This document shows, one piece after another, positions 43,829 through 52,967 of a stretch of DNA of 64,000 bases (positions within the stretch are counted from its first letter, which is position 1; every line of letters begins with the position of its first letter). The DNA comes from Actinospica robiniae DSM 44927 (GTDB lineage Bacteria; Actinomycetota; Actinomycetes; Streptomycetales; Catenulisporaceae), in assembly GCF_000504285.1 (NCBI RefSeq), contig NZ_KI632511.1:1857372-1921371 (forward strand), read 5' to 3'. The position numbers and the translations under genes were made by a program. The notes below the pieces were generated by a model. It was not told the DNA's origin. It made no database searches and saw only the letters and a list, made by a program, of their open reading frames with translations.

Positions 43829-43873
43829 ACGCTCCTGCCTCTCATCGGCCCGAAAGGATGAGACCAGGAGCGT
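43829..43873 (+). terminator. Terminator hairpin after the serine hydrolase gene
   Basis: Arms ACGCTCCTGCCTCTCATC and GATGAGACCAGGAGCGT pair nearly perfectly around a 10-base loop, 16 bases after the stop. Confidence 0.7.
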
Positions 43874-44013
43874 CTCGCAGCCGCGCACGTGAGCGGCGCC
43901 CGCGCCACGACCGTGGCGGTTCGACCCGGATTCCCGGGTTTATCAAGGTACAACCCGGTAATACGGTGCAGCCGGACTATACGGACCGGGGGTCGATCGC
44001 GCGGAGGTCCGCA

Positions 44014-44643
44014 GTGAGCAGTACCGTCGGGGCCGGGTCCATTCTCAAGGTTCTGAGCGACCAACATGCCCGCACGCGTGAACTGCTGTGCCTGGTGGCG
44101 GACGGGAAGGGCCCGGACCGCCGAGCGGCCTTCGACGCGCTGCGCCGGGTACTGGCCGTGCACGAGGCGGCCGAGGACTTCGTGCTGCGGCCGGCCGCGC
44201 ACACGGTGATCCCCCGTTCGGTCGTGAAAGCCCACCTCGAGGACGAACGACGGCTCGGCGAGATGATCGAGCACCTCGAGCGGCTCGACTTGGACGGCAA
44301 CGACTTTCAGGACGCGTTCTTCTCGTTCTCCGAAGAGCTCATCGCGCACATGTGGTCCCAGGAAGCCGAGGAGTGGCATCCGCTCGAACTCCGCTGGAGC
44401 GACGAAGAACAGTCGCGCCTCGGTGCCTGGCTCTACCGCGCGTTCGCCCCCGACCCGGCGAACCCGACAGCGCGCACGTCGGATCGGGCCGTGCCGGCAG
44501 GATCCGTGGCGCGGCTCTCCTCGGCAGACATCGCACGCCTCGAATACCGCGCTCTGTTTCAGGAGGCTGTCGACAGGCTCGCCGAGTCCCGATGGCGGGA
44601 CGAGCGCTCGCGGTACTTCGAGACCGCCCCCGTCGCCGCCTAG
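44014..44643 (+). CDS. Hemerythrin-like domain protein
   Basis: A 209-residue cytoplasmic protein with a four-helix hemerythrin/HHE arrangement. Likely iron ligands are His in LSDQHARTREL, His and Glu in LAVHEAAEDF, His in VKAHLEDE and His in LIAHMWSQEAEEWHP. Possible oxygen, nitric-oxide or iron sensing. GTG start at 44014 with GGAGG about 7 bases upstream; the longer frame is not supported. Confidence 0.75.
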   Translation: MSSTVGAGSILKVLSDQHARTRELLCLVADGKGPDRRAAFDALRRVLAVHEAAEDFVLRPAAHTVIPRSVVKAHLEDERRLGEMIEHLERLDLDGNDFQDAFFSFSEELIAHMWSQEAEEWHPLELRWSDEEQSRLGAWLYRAFAPDPANPTARTSDRAVPAGSVARLSSADIARLEYRALFQEAVDRLAESRWRDERSRYFETAPVAA

Positions 44644-44913
44644 CGGGACGACTCGCGCCGGCGCAGGTCCGTGGCGCGCAGGCCGACACCGCATGTCGTC
44701 GCCTGGTGGGGTGGTATCTATTTCACCCGTGGATGCAGAGAACGCCAACCCCGAAAGACCTGGCCGTCCTCCGGGTCGCATCCACGCGAAGAGGCACTCG
44801 AGCGCAACGTCGATGTCAGACATCACGATCCCCTCCCCGGCCGGGCCGGTAGCCCAGGCCAGGTGAGGACTGCGGATAACCCAGCACTCGATGACATCAG
44901 CTAGGCACCGGGG

Positions 44914-45495
44914 TCAACGGCGCACCTGATAGCGCAGATGAAGCACCCGGTTGCCCTGAAGCACCACCTCAGGATCCTCCAACAGGTGCTGCGCGTCGAC
45001 CGACCCGAAATAGCGCTTGCCGGACCCGAACACGACAGGCACGACGTCCATGCGTACCTCGTCGACCAGACCTGCGGCGAGCACCTGGCCACCGACCTCG
45101 CCAGCGGCGACCTCGACCATGCGGTCACCGGCAAGCTCCTGCGCCTTGGCCACGGCTGCGTCGACGTTGTCGACGAAGTAAAACGGCGCCTCGTGGTCCC
45201 AGCCCTCAGGTGCCGGCCGGTGGGTCACGACGACCACGTGGTCGATCCCGCTCGGAGGCTTCCCGTCCCAGCCGTCCGTCATGTCGAAGACGTGGCGGCC
45301 GACGAGTGTCACCCCGATCGCGTCCCAGTAAGACCGGGTGTAGTCGTGGGACGTCTGCGACACCTTCAACACGCCGCTCTCGTCCAATGGGACGTCACCG
45401 CTCGACAACCAGTCGAATAGCGGTCCCGGCTGGTCGTTTTCGTCCGCGATGAAGCCGTCCACCGACACTGAGCTGTACATGACCACCTTGCCCAT
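44914..45495 (-). CDS. Dihydrofolate-reductase-like (RibD C-terminal) family protein
   Basis: A 193-residue RibD_C/DHFR-like reductase. The N-terminus YSSVSVDGFIADEND and the LVGRHVFDMTDGWDG segment are typical; the C-terminal part has DVVPVVFGSGKRYF. These proteins are not true DHFR. Probably NADPH-dependent, cytosolic. AAAGGAGG lies upstream of the start. The next gene upstream, on the same strand, is an AraC regulator. Confidence 0.83.
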   Translation of the reverse strand: MGKVVMYSSVSVDGFIADENDQPGPLFDWLSSGDVPLDESGVLKVSQTSHDYTRSYWDAIGVTLVGRHVFDMTDGWDGKPPSGIDHVVVVTHRPAPEGWDHEAPFYFVDNVDAAVAKAQELAGDRMVEVAAGEVGGQVLAAGLVDEVRMDVVPVVFGSGKRYFGSVDAQHLLEDPEVVLQGNRVLHLRYQVRR

Positions 45496-45559
45496 GGGCC
45501 CTCCTTTGCTCTGGGGTGCCCAACACTAGTGTTGCGTGGGCTGTCGCTCTTGTAAGAAA

Positions 45560-46399
45560 TCAATCGATCGGCAGGGGCCAGCTGTCCAGGATGTTGCCGG
45601 GATGTTCGCGCAGGAACCGCTGCCGGACTTCGACATATCGTGTCGGCGTGAGCCCGGTGAACTCCCGGAACTCGTGGCCGAAGTGCGCCTGATCGAAGTA
45701 ACCCGCGCTGCCGGCGAGGTCGGCCCAGTCGATCGGTCCGGCGGGGTCGATCGAGAACACGGTGGCTGCGAAGCGGTAGGTGCGGGCCAGCCGCTTCGGC
45801 GTGACCCCGATGAGCTCCTTGAACCGCTGTGCCAGGTGGGTGCTGCTGACACCGGCCGCCTCCCTCAGGCCGCCGATCGCCACCGCCCCGCCGGTCGCCG
45901 CGATGACGCTGCTCGTGTGGCGGACCAGCCCCAGGCCGGCCGTGTCACGCAGCCGTCGCAGTAGCTCATCCTCAAGCAGCGTCAGCATCGCGTGCGGTCC
46001 CTCGGCCGTGGCCAGCCGGTCTCGCAGCTCGGCAATGGCGGGTCGGCCCCAGACCTGCTCTACCGTCACCGGCCGGTCGCACAGTTCGGCCGCGGGCATC
46101 GGCAGGAACGGCGCCAGCCCCCAAGGCTTGAAGTGCACGCCGACGGACCGGGTCTGGGGCGGGTAGCCGAACTCCAACGCGCGAGTGGGTGTGGTGACCA
46201 CGCAGCCGTCGGCGTACTCGGCCGTCTCGATGTCGGTGCCGGCACGGATGCGGAACGGCGGCCCGAGGTTGACGATGAGCAACGCCGCCGGCATCGGCGG
46301 CAGCGTCAGCCGGGCGTACGGCGGCGCACCCTCCAGGTAGTAAAGGTCGTCGATCAGCCCGTCCAGCGGCGGTCGCGGCACTCTGGACACGTACTCCAT
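45560..46399 (-). CDS. AraC-family regulator with DUF6597-like N-terminus
   Basis: A 279-residue regulator. The N-terminal part (GLIDDLYYLEG, PMPAALLIVNLGPPFRI, VGVHFKPWGLAPFL) matches the DUF6597 class; the C-terminal HTH_18 reads GLREAAGVSSTHLAQRFKEL and GYFDQAHFGHEFREFTGLTP. It probably controls the DHFR-like gene 65 bases downstream on the same strand. Confidence 0.83.
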   Translation of the reverse strand: MEYVSRVPRPPLDGLIDDLYYLEGAPPYARLTLPPMPAALLIVNLGPPFRIRAGTDIETAEYADGCVVTTPTRALEFGYPPQTRSVGVHFKPWGLAPFLPMPAAELCDRPVTVEQVWGRPAIAELRDRLATAEGPHAMLTLLEDELLRRLRDTAGLGLVRHTSSVIAATGGAVAIGGLREAAGVSSTHLAQRFKELIGVTPKRLARTYRFAATVFSIDPAGPIDWADLAGSAGYFDQAHFGHEFREFTGLTPTRYVEVRQRFLREHPGNILDSWPLPID

Positions 46400-46423
46400 C
46401 TCACCAGTATCGCTGACGCACCG

Positions 46424-47770
46424 TCAGCAGGCCTGGCATTCCCCCGCCTCAACCGACCGGACTGAGCTGACGTGAGCGGGCTCGGTTTCGGGTTCGTGCT
46501 CGGATTCGGGTTCGTGCGCGGGGAAGTCGCGCATGCCGCGCAGCGGTGAGAAGAAGAGCCACAGGCCGGAGGCGCAGCCGCCGACGACCGCGATCCACAG
46601 GGTCGGGCGTACCCCGAGGGTGGAACCGAGGGCGCCGGCTGCGATACCGCCCAGCGGCAGGGTGCCCCAGTTGATCCACCGGGAGGTGGCGTTGACCGGG
46701 GCGAGCAGGTCGGGCGGGCAGGTGGACTGGCGGTAGCTGAGCAACGCGACGGAGCACACGGTCGAGGAGAACGTCCAGGACATCCAGCCGATCGCGAACA
46801 GCAGCACCCAGGCGCCGGAGCCCGCGGCGGCGATCAGCAGTCCGGGAAGCGCGAAGACGGTCATCGACAGCCAGCACACGCGGGCCGCGCCGAAGCGGCG
46901 GGCGAGCAGCCCGGAGGCGAGCCCGCCGACGACGCCGCCGACGGCGCCGAGCGCGAGCAGCAGGCCGACGTATGCGGGGCGCAGGTGCAGGACGCGCACG
47001 AGGAAGACCGCGCCGAGGGATTCGACCATGATGACGAAGAAGTTCGCGCAGCCGCTCCACAGGACGCCTTTGAGCAGGATCGGCTCGTGCAGCACGTAGG
47101 CGAGTCCGGCGCGGATCTGCTCGCGCAGCCGCGGGCGTCCGGCGGGGGCGGCGGCGGGCGGTTCGCGGCTGCCGATCGCCAGGAGGCCGGCGGCGGAGGC
47201 GAGGTAGGACAGGGAGTCGCCGACCATGGCGGTAGCGGCGCCGAACGCGGCGACCAGCCCGGCGCCGAGTCCGGGGCCGGCGATCTGCGCGAAGGACTGG
47301 GTGGTGCCGAGCTTCCCGTTGCCGTCCATGAGCTGGTCGCGTTCGAGCAGGGTGGGCAGATAGCTCGGGTAGGCGACGGAGAAGAACACGCTGAACGCGC
47401 TGGAGACGAGGGCGACGGCGTAGAGCTGCCCGAGGCTCAGGACCCCGGCCCAGTACGCGACGGGCACGGAGCCGATCAGGACGAGCCTGGCCAAGTCGCA
47501 CCAGAGCATGGTGCGCCGTTTGGGATTGCGCCCCACCAGCGGGCCGGCCGGGAGCGAGACGAGCAGGTAGGCGCTGGTCTCCGCGGCCGAGAGCAGGCCG
47601 ACCTGGAGGGTGGAGGCGTGCAGCTGGACCACCGCGACCAGGGGCAGCGCCAGCACGGTGATCTGCGAGCCGACCTCGCTGACCGTCTGCCCGCCCCATA
47701 GCAGCATGAAGTCCCGGTGATGCCACAAGCTCGGCGCGCGGACCTCGGTGCCGGTATCAGTACCCGTCAT
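46424..47770 (-). CDS. MFS transporter (efflux type)
   Basis: A 448-residue inner-membrane MFS transporter of about twelve helices. Motif-like segments include FMLLWGGQTVSEVGSQIT at the start, GRNPKRRTMLWCDLARL in the first loop and NATSRWINWGTLPLGG in the second half. It belongs to the drug- or macrolide-efflux-like MFS group. The C-terminus is acidic and Glu-rich, ending with two Cys. Confidence 0.85.
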   Translation of the reverse strand: MTGTDTGTEVRAPSLWHHRDFMLLWGGQTVSEVGSQITVLALPLVAVVQLHASTLQVGLLSAAETSAYLLVSLPAGPLVGRNPKRRTMLWCDLARLVLIGSVPVAYWAGVLSLGQLYAVALVSSAFSVFFSVAYPSYLPTLLERDQLMDGNGKLGTTQSFAQIAGPGLGAGLVAAFGAATAMVGDSLSYLASAAGLLAIGSREPPAAAPAGRPRLREQIRAGLAYVLHEPILLKGVLWSGCANFFVIMVESLGAVFLVRVLHLRPAYVGLLLALGAVGGVVGGLASGLLARRFGAARVCWLSMTVFALPGLLIAAAGSGAWVLLFAIGWMSWTFSSTVCSVALLSYRQSTCPPDLLAPVNATSRWINWGTLPLGGIAAGALGSTLGVRPTLWIAVVGGCASGLWLFFSPLRGMRDFPAHEPESEHEPETEPAHVSSVRSVEAGECQAC

Positions 47771-47921
47771 TCGATTGATCCTCTCCGGGCTCCGTCAAAG
47801 GTGTCAACCCCACGGGCACGCCGGCGGGCAGAGGTTCCCCGGCCGTTCGTGTGGAAGAAGACGGCCGAGGAGATCCTCACCTCACTCGCAAAAAACTGAA
47901 ACGAATATAAGACGCAGAATG

Positions 47922-48122
47922 CTAGTGCAGCGCGACGAAGGCGATGACGGCGACGACCACCACGAGGGCGACGACGATGCCGATCACCTTGCCGGAGCCG
48001 GAGCCGCCGCTCGCGGCGGGCGCACTTGCGGCGAAGGTCGGGTTCTTGGCTTCGCCGCGTTCGACGAAGGCCTGGAACATCTGAGTGCTGGCGGCAGAAT
48101 CGAGATCATTGTTGTTCGACAC
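47922..48122 (-). CDS. Small tail-anchored membrane protein
   Basis: A 66-residue protein with an Asp/Asn N-terminus, a Gly/Ser linker and one C-terminal helix (VIGIVVALVVVVAVIAFVAL). No family recognised. Codon usage and an open frame ending just outside the helix support it as real. Confidence 0.5.
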   Translation of the reverse strand: MSNNNDLDSAASTQMFQAFVERGEAKNPTFAASAPAASGGSGSGKVIGIVVALVVVVAVIAFVALH

Positions 48123-48240
48123 CCCGCCTACCTTAGGGGTCCCAACCTGCCGGAACCGTCACGCTGGGAGAAGCTTTTGACCTAGCAACGGAGATCCTTG
48201 ACCTGCCAGGCCGCCGGGCAGGGGCGTCATCCTTGTCTGG

Positions 48241-48345
48241 TTACGGTCGGGCTTCAACGCCGAACAGCCCGTCGAGGTACTGGTCGACGGCGGCTGAGGC
48301 TCGCTCAGGCTCGATCACGCCCAGTTCGATCAGCGGGGTGAGACC
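48241..48345 (-). pseudogene. 3' remnant of a regulator (TetR-like), uncertain
   Basis: In the minus strand the 33 codons before a TAA at 48241-48243 read LTPLIELGVIEPERASAAVD then QYLDGLFGVEARP, like the extreme C-terminus of a TetR-type regulator. The rest is missing. It abuts a carboxylesterase fragment on the plus strand. Confidence 0.35.
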
Positions 48346-48363
48346 GGTGGGGCGTTCGGCACC

Positions 48364-48624
48364 ATGCACAGCCCAACCGGCAGACTGTTCTTCGGCAACC
48401 AGCCGACTCCGCAGGTCGCGGCGGTCTCCCGGGAGTTACGGCAGGCACGGGTTCGCTTCGCCGCGACCGGCGACCCCGGCTGGCCCGCTTACCAGGCCGA
48501 GCACCGCCTGACGCGCGTGCTGGACACCGAGTCGAAGACCTCGCCTTATCCGCATGCCGCGTCTCGCGCCGTCTGGGACGGACATGACCCCGCGCCCCTG
48601 GATCTCACGGAGTCCGCGATCTAG
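48364..48624 (+). pseudogene. Carboxylesterase (type B) C-terminal fragment
   Basis: An 86-codon frame whose core, RELRQARVRFAATGDPGWPA followed by YQAEHRLTRVLDTES, matches the extreme C-terminus of type B carboxylesterases (para-nitrobenzyl esterase group). The catalytic domain is missing, so it is a remnant. Confidence 0.6.
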
Positions 48625-48662
48625 CTCGAACCTTGCCGGCTCTCGCTCGGGCCTCGTGCCGT

Positions 48663-49283
48663 TCAGCCTTCGTCCGGAGCGCGACGGTGGACGCTGACCG
48701 CGTATCCGCCGCCGCTGTACGGGTCGGCGTCCCAGGTGGCGAAGCGCTGCACGAAGGTGAGGCCGGCCGCGGCGCAGTAGGCGTCGTATTCGGCCAGGGT
48801 GATGCTCGGCGGAACCGGCAGGTTGGCCGCGTCCAGGCCGAATCCGGAGACCAGGAGGCCGTCCGGGCGCAGTGCCCGGGCAAGTCGGTTGACGACCGCG
48901 GCCTCGGTGCCGGTGGTGAGCAGCGGGAAGATGTTGCCGGCGGCGACTACGAGATCGAAGTCCGCGGCGATACCTTCCGCAGCGGAGTCGAACCGGGTCA
49001 GGTCGGCCTGGATCCAAGTCGATTCCGGCGCCTGCCTGCGCGCCACGGCCAGCATGGACGCGTCGCGGTCCACCCCGACGCAGACGTATCCGAGTTCTGA
49101 TAGTCGGATCATGACGCGCCCGGTTCCGCACCCGGCGTCCAGCACCCGTGCTCCGGCCGGAACCAATGCCGCGCAGAACCGCGCCTCGCCGTGCACGTCC
49201 TTGCCGCTCGCGGCGAGGGCCGCGAACCGTGCGGCGTAGTCCTCGCCGGACTTCCCACCGGTGAGCTCTTCCCAACGACTCAT
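48663..49283 (-). CDS. SAM-dependent methyltransferase
   Basis: A 206-residue class I methyltransferase. SAM motif VLDAGCGTGRV, acidic loop GVDRDASML, then IQADLTRFD. The N-terminal RWEELTGGKSGEDYAARFAA is shared with small-molecule methyltransferases of actinobacteria. Cytosolic; substrate unknown. Confidence 0.85.
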   Translation of the reverse strand: MSRWEELTGGKSGEDYAARFAALAASGKDVHGEARFCAALVPAGARVLDAGCGTGRVMIRLSELGYVCVGVDRDASMLAVARRQAPESTWIQADLTRFDSAAEGIAADFDLVVAAGNIFPLLTTGTEAAVVNRLARALRPDGLLVSGFGLDAANLPVPPSITLAEYDAYCAAAGLTFVQRFATWDADPYSGGGYAVSVHRRAPDEG

Positions 49284-49469
49284 CGCAGCAGCTTAGAGCC
49301 CTCGGCGCAGGAGCACGGCCATCGACGCCCCCTTTGGCGGATTCAACCCGGCCGGCACGGGTCGCGGCGGGGGTAATATCTGCGTGCTGATTTCAGGTGA
49401 CGGCCGAGGATAGGGATCGGGCCGCCGCCCGGCAGTTCACAGCGGTTCATCAGAGAGGACTTAGCGGCA

Positions 49470-50447
49470 ATGACGTCCGACACCTCCGCGCCGGCGCCGG
49501 TTTCCGCGCCGTGCTACCGGCACGAGCGGCGCGAGAGCTATATACGGTGCACCCGTTGCGACCGCTTCATCTGCCCGGACTGCATGCGGTCGGCGGCAGT
49601 TGGACATCAGTGCCCTGATTGTGTGCGCGAGGGCGGCAGGACCGTTCGCCGGGTGCGCGGGACGTTCGGCGGAAGTGCCGTCTCGTATCAGGCCACGCCG
49701 CACGCCACGATGACGCTGATCATCCTCAACTTCGCGGTCTACGCCCTCGAGGTGATGCGCAACCAGTCGCTCCTGGACCTCGAGACCCTCGGCTCCGGGT
49801 TCTCGTTCACCGGCGGCACTCCGCATCAGATCGGCATCGCGCACGGCGAGTACTACCGCTTGATCACCGGGTTCTTCGCCCACTCGCTCCCCTCGGCGGC
49901 CCCGTTCGGGATAGCACACATCCTGATGAACATGCTGGCCCTGTGGGGAATCGGGCCGGAGCTCGAGCGGCTGATCGGCCGGGCTCGGTTCGTGGCGCTG
50001 TATCTGCTCGCCGGGCTCGGCTCGTCGGTGCTGGTCTACGTGCTCGCGCCCTACTCCGGGGCCGACGGGGCCTCCGGCGCGATCTTCGGCCTCGTCGGCG
50101 CCTACTTCGTGTTCGGACGCAAGCTCGGGATCCGGGGCAACGGCAGACTACTGGCGTACTACGTCATCTGGCTGGGCGTGACGTGGACCTTCACCTCGTG
50201 GCAGGGACACCTCGGCGGGCTCCTCACCGGTCTCGTCGTCGGCGCGCTGCTCGCCTACGCACCGCGGCGCCGACGCGAGACGGTGCAGTGGGCGGGCATG
50301 GCCGTCATATTGGCGATCCTCGTCGGCGCTACGCTAGCCGAGACGTCCCATCTGCACGCCAGGGAAACACTGATCTTGCCGAGCGCGGCGGCAGGCGTCT
50401 TCCCGACACAGGGCACATACTCGCCGATCGGCGAAGGCTTACACTGA
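49470..50447 (+). CDS. Rhomboid intramembrane protease with N-terminal zinc finger
   Basis: A 325-residue rhomboid protease. An N-terminal B-box-like zinc site has Cys15, His18, Cys27, Cys30, Cys35, Cys38 and His46. Six or seven membrane helices follow, with HILMNMLALWGIG, catalytic Ser202 in GASGAIFG and His247 in WQGHLGG. It cleaves membrane proteins within the bilayer; the substrate is unknown. Typical for actinobacteria. Confidence 0.9.
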   Translation: MTSDTSAPAPVSAPCYRHERRESYIRCTRCDRFICPDCMRSAAVGHQCPDCVREGGRTVRRVRGTFGGSAVSYQATPHATMTLIILNFAVYALEVMRNQSLLDLETLGSGFSFTGGTPHQIGIAHGEYYRLITGFFAHSLPSAAPFGIAHILMNMLALWGIGPELERLIGRARFVALYLLAGLGSSVLVYVLAPYSGADGASGAIFGLVGAYFVFGRKLGIRGNGRLLAYYVIWLGVTWTFTSWQGHLGGLLTGLVVGALLAYAPRRRRETVQWAGMAVILAILVGATLAETSHLHARETLILPSAAAGVFPTQGTYSPIGEGLH

Positions 50448-50499
50448 TTCGCTTTTCGGCGCAGCTCGCCGGGACGGGGACAGCGAGCAAGCCCTCTGA

Positions 50500-52008
50500 T
50501 CAGCAGCTGCCTGCGGAAGACTGCTGCGGGTCGAACACGCAGGCCCTGGCTCTTGCGGGCAGCCGCGCAAGCTCGGGTTGGGCATCGGACGGGAGGTTGT
50601 CCAGGTAGGTCAGGTCGACGTACTGGCCGTTGAAGTAACGGTTCACGTCGACTTGCGCGACCAAGTGCGACGGGCCGATCCCCACGTACGCCGCTGCGAC
50701 GAGCACGGCGCTGAGCGCGACACCGCGCGGCAGCCAGGCCACGGCCGGCCGGCATCTCGCGGCGGCGAGGATGATGAAGAGAAGCCCCAGCCAGATTTCG
50801 ATCGCCACGACCGCGACGCGGGGCAGGGTAAGGCCGTACGCGTCGATGTCCAGTGTCATCCGGCGCAGCGCCGAACCGACGATGACGAGGGCCAGCACGC
50901 ACAGTGTGCACAACGTGATGGAGGCGATCACGCCGTCGCGCCTTCCGCCGCGCGGCGACCACCGGATCGCCAGGCCGATCACCACGAGCGTCAGGACGGT
51001 CGCCACGATCAACTGCCAGAAACCCTGGCGGGCATAGTCCGCGTAACTCATCCCGCTCGACTTCAACACAGCCCGATAACCACCGAAGAGCACAGACACC
51101 TGAATGCCGTCGAAGGCTGCGAACATAGCCGCCACGGCCACCAACGGCGCGAGCCACAAGTTGCGGCTCAGCGGCTTGACCACTCGGGTCGGCAGCCGAT
51201 CCCACCGCATCGGCGCCGCCGCACCATGGCCCACCACCAGCGCTCCTCCGACACCGACGAGGAACCACAGGATCGGCAACGGCGACCAGCCCGAGAACAA
51301 AGAACCGACCGCATCCCAGAATCGGGCGAAGACCGGGTCCGCAGCGGCGAACAAGGCCCCGAAGACGACGAGGAGCACCAGGGTCACGCCTGCCGCGATG
51401 ATGCCGTTGCGGGTTCGGGAGCGGCCGAGCGAGTTCAGGCTGTACAACGCTCTCCACGTCCATCTCGCCGCGGCGTCCCAGCGCATCATCAGGCCGACCG
51501 GCGCACGCAGGACGGCGGCCCAGCTTCGGCCGCCGTGCACGGCGAGAGCTCCGACCGTGAGCGCGCAGAGCACGGCCAGCCAGTACGGACCCGGCTCACC
51601 GCGCCAGGCCGCGAGGCACAACAGCCCCAGCGTCGAAACGCCCCATACGGCACTCCACCGCCCCGGTCGGCGGCCGATCGTGCGCCCGCTCGCCAGGGCC
51701 GTGGCGGCCAGGAGGCCTGCGAGTACTGCGATGTTGAACCCGTATCCGGCGTCGAGCAGCCACACGGAGGCGACTCCGGTCGCCAGCACGAGAAGCCCGG
51801 CCGCCCTCGGCATCGCCGGGGCCGGATCGGAGTACGCCGGAGCCCAGGGCGGCGGGATGCTGACCGCGTTCGACGGCGCCGGCAAGTAGTTCAGCGGCGG
51901 CCCCGGGGGCAGCGGCCGAGCCTGCTGGTCCACGGCCATCGCGAACCCCGGCGGTGGTGCATCCTGTGCCGAACCTGCTCCCGCCCCGCCACCTGTGTTC
52001 TCCGGCAT
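50500..52008 (-). CDS. DUF4173 membrane protein
   Basis: A 502-residue polytopic membrane protein. A Pro-rich cytoplasmic N-terminus precedes about a dozen helices. The DUF4173 hallmark is YADYARQGFWQLIVATVLTL and MTLDIDAYGLTLPRV. Function unknown. Start at MPENTGGG, with GGAGGGAG about 8 bases upstream; a longer open frame upstream is not used. Convergent with the rhomboid gene. Confidence 0.82.
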   Translation of the reverse strand: MPENTGGGAGAGSAQDAPPPGFAMAVDQQARPLPPGPPLNYLPAPSNAVSIPPPWAPAYSDPAPAMPRAAGLLVLATGVASVWLLDAGYGFNIAVLAGLLAATALASGRTIGRRPGRWSAVWGVSTLGLLCLAAWRGEPGPYWLAVLCALTVGALAVHGGRSWAAVLRAPVGLMMRWDAAARWTWRALYSLNSLGRSRTRNGIIAAGVTLVLLVVFGALFAAADPVFARFWDAVGSLFSGWSPLPILWFLVGVGGALVVGHGAAAPMRWDRLPTRVVKPLSRNLWLAPLVAVAAMFAAFDGIQVSVLFGGYRAVLKSSGMSYADYARQGFWQLIVATVLTLVVIGLAIRWSPRGGRRDGVIASITLCTLCVLALVIVGSALRRMTLDIDAYGLTLPRVAVVAIEIWLGLLFIILAAARCRPAVAWLPRGVALSAVLVAAAYVGIGPSHLVAQVDVNRYFNGQYVDLTYLDNLPSDAQPELARLPARARACVFDPQQSSAGSC

Positions 52009-52217
52009 ATTCGAACTCCCTCCCTCAAGCACTTTCAATCTGGCTCGAAGGTAGTCCGTCCGGACATATACGTGGTCGGATTCGGTGTGCAGGTAGGGTG
52101 ATGATTCTGTGCGCAAATTGTGAAGAAAAGTTCGATATGACAATGGCCTTGCATATCGGGCGGGCGTCCGCCGGCCCGTGACCCGCAGCCCTGCAGGGCG
52201 CGGGACGCGAGCCCTTC

Positions 52218-52967
52218 TTAGCGGCCGACGTTCTGGCCGCCGTCTACGTGCAGGATCTCGCCGGTGACGAACGAGGCCTGTTCGAGGTACCGGATGGCCT
52301 GGACGACGTCGTCGACCTCTTCCATCCGGCCGAGCGGGTGGCGGGCGGCGAGTTCGGGCGTGACCTCGGGGTTCATCGGCGTGCGCACCACGCCGAGAGA
52401 GACGCAGTTCACCCGGATCCCGTGCGCCGCATACTCGATCGCCAGTTCCCTGGTGACGGCGTTCAAACCGCCCTTGGTCAGCGATGCGAGCGCGCACGGC
52501 ACCTGGGAATCGGACCGGTCGACCAGGGAGGTGGAGATGTTCAGCACGTGGCCGCCGCCGTCGCGGGAGAGCATCGCGCCGACGGCGCTGCGGGAGACGT
52601 TGAAGAAGCCGCGCAGATTCACGCCGACGATCAGGTCGAAGTCCTTGTCGGTGTGATCGGTGAACGGCTTGCCGATGTAGACGCCCGCACTGTTGACCAG
52701 GGTGTCGACTCGGCCGAACCGATCCATCGCCGCTCCGACGATGCGTTCGCCTGCGTCGGGCTCGACGAGATCGGCGCTGACGGGGAGTACTCGCGGGTCT
52801 TCGGATTTCGGCATGGACCGGCTGGTCGCGACGACCGCGTAACCGAGGTCTCGGTAGGCGGCGACGACGGCGGACCCGATTCCACCGTCGGCGCCGGTGA
52901 TGATCGCAACCTTCTGCGGGGCGTCCGCACCCGGCGTCTCGACCGGATCGCTCCGGGACCGGGTCAC
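52218..52967 (-). CDS. SDR oxidoreductase lacking the catalytic Tyr
   Basis: A 249-residue SDR. NAD(P) site is IITGADGGIGSAVV and NSAGVYIG is the NAG-type motif. At the expected YxxxK the sequence is ALASLTK, so Lys is kept while Tyr is replaced by Ala. Start is GTG at 52967 overlapping the upstream TGA as GTGA, so it is translationally coupled to the DJ-1 gene. It may be a non-classical reductase or a ligand-binding SDR. Confidence 0.82.
   Translation of the reverse strand: MTRSRSDPVETPGADAPQKVAIITGADGGIGSAVVAAYRDLGYAVVATSRSMPKSEDPRVLPVSADLVEPDAGERIVGAAMDRFGRVDTLVNSAGVYIGKPFTDHTDKDFDLIVGVNLRGFFNVSRSAVGAMLSRDGGGHVLNISTSLVDRSDSQVPCALASLTKGGLNAVTRELAIEYAAHGIRVNCVSLGVVRTPMNPEVTPELAARHPLGRMEEVDDVVQAIRYLEQASFVTGEILHVDGGQNVGR

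Noticed and set aside
44644-44913. Open frames in the gap after the hemerythrin-like gene
   Set aside because: No family-like segments and no ribosome site; the frames are by-products of high GC.
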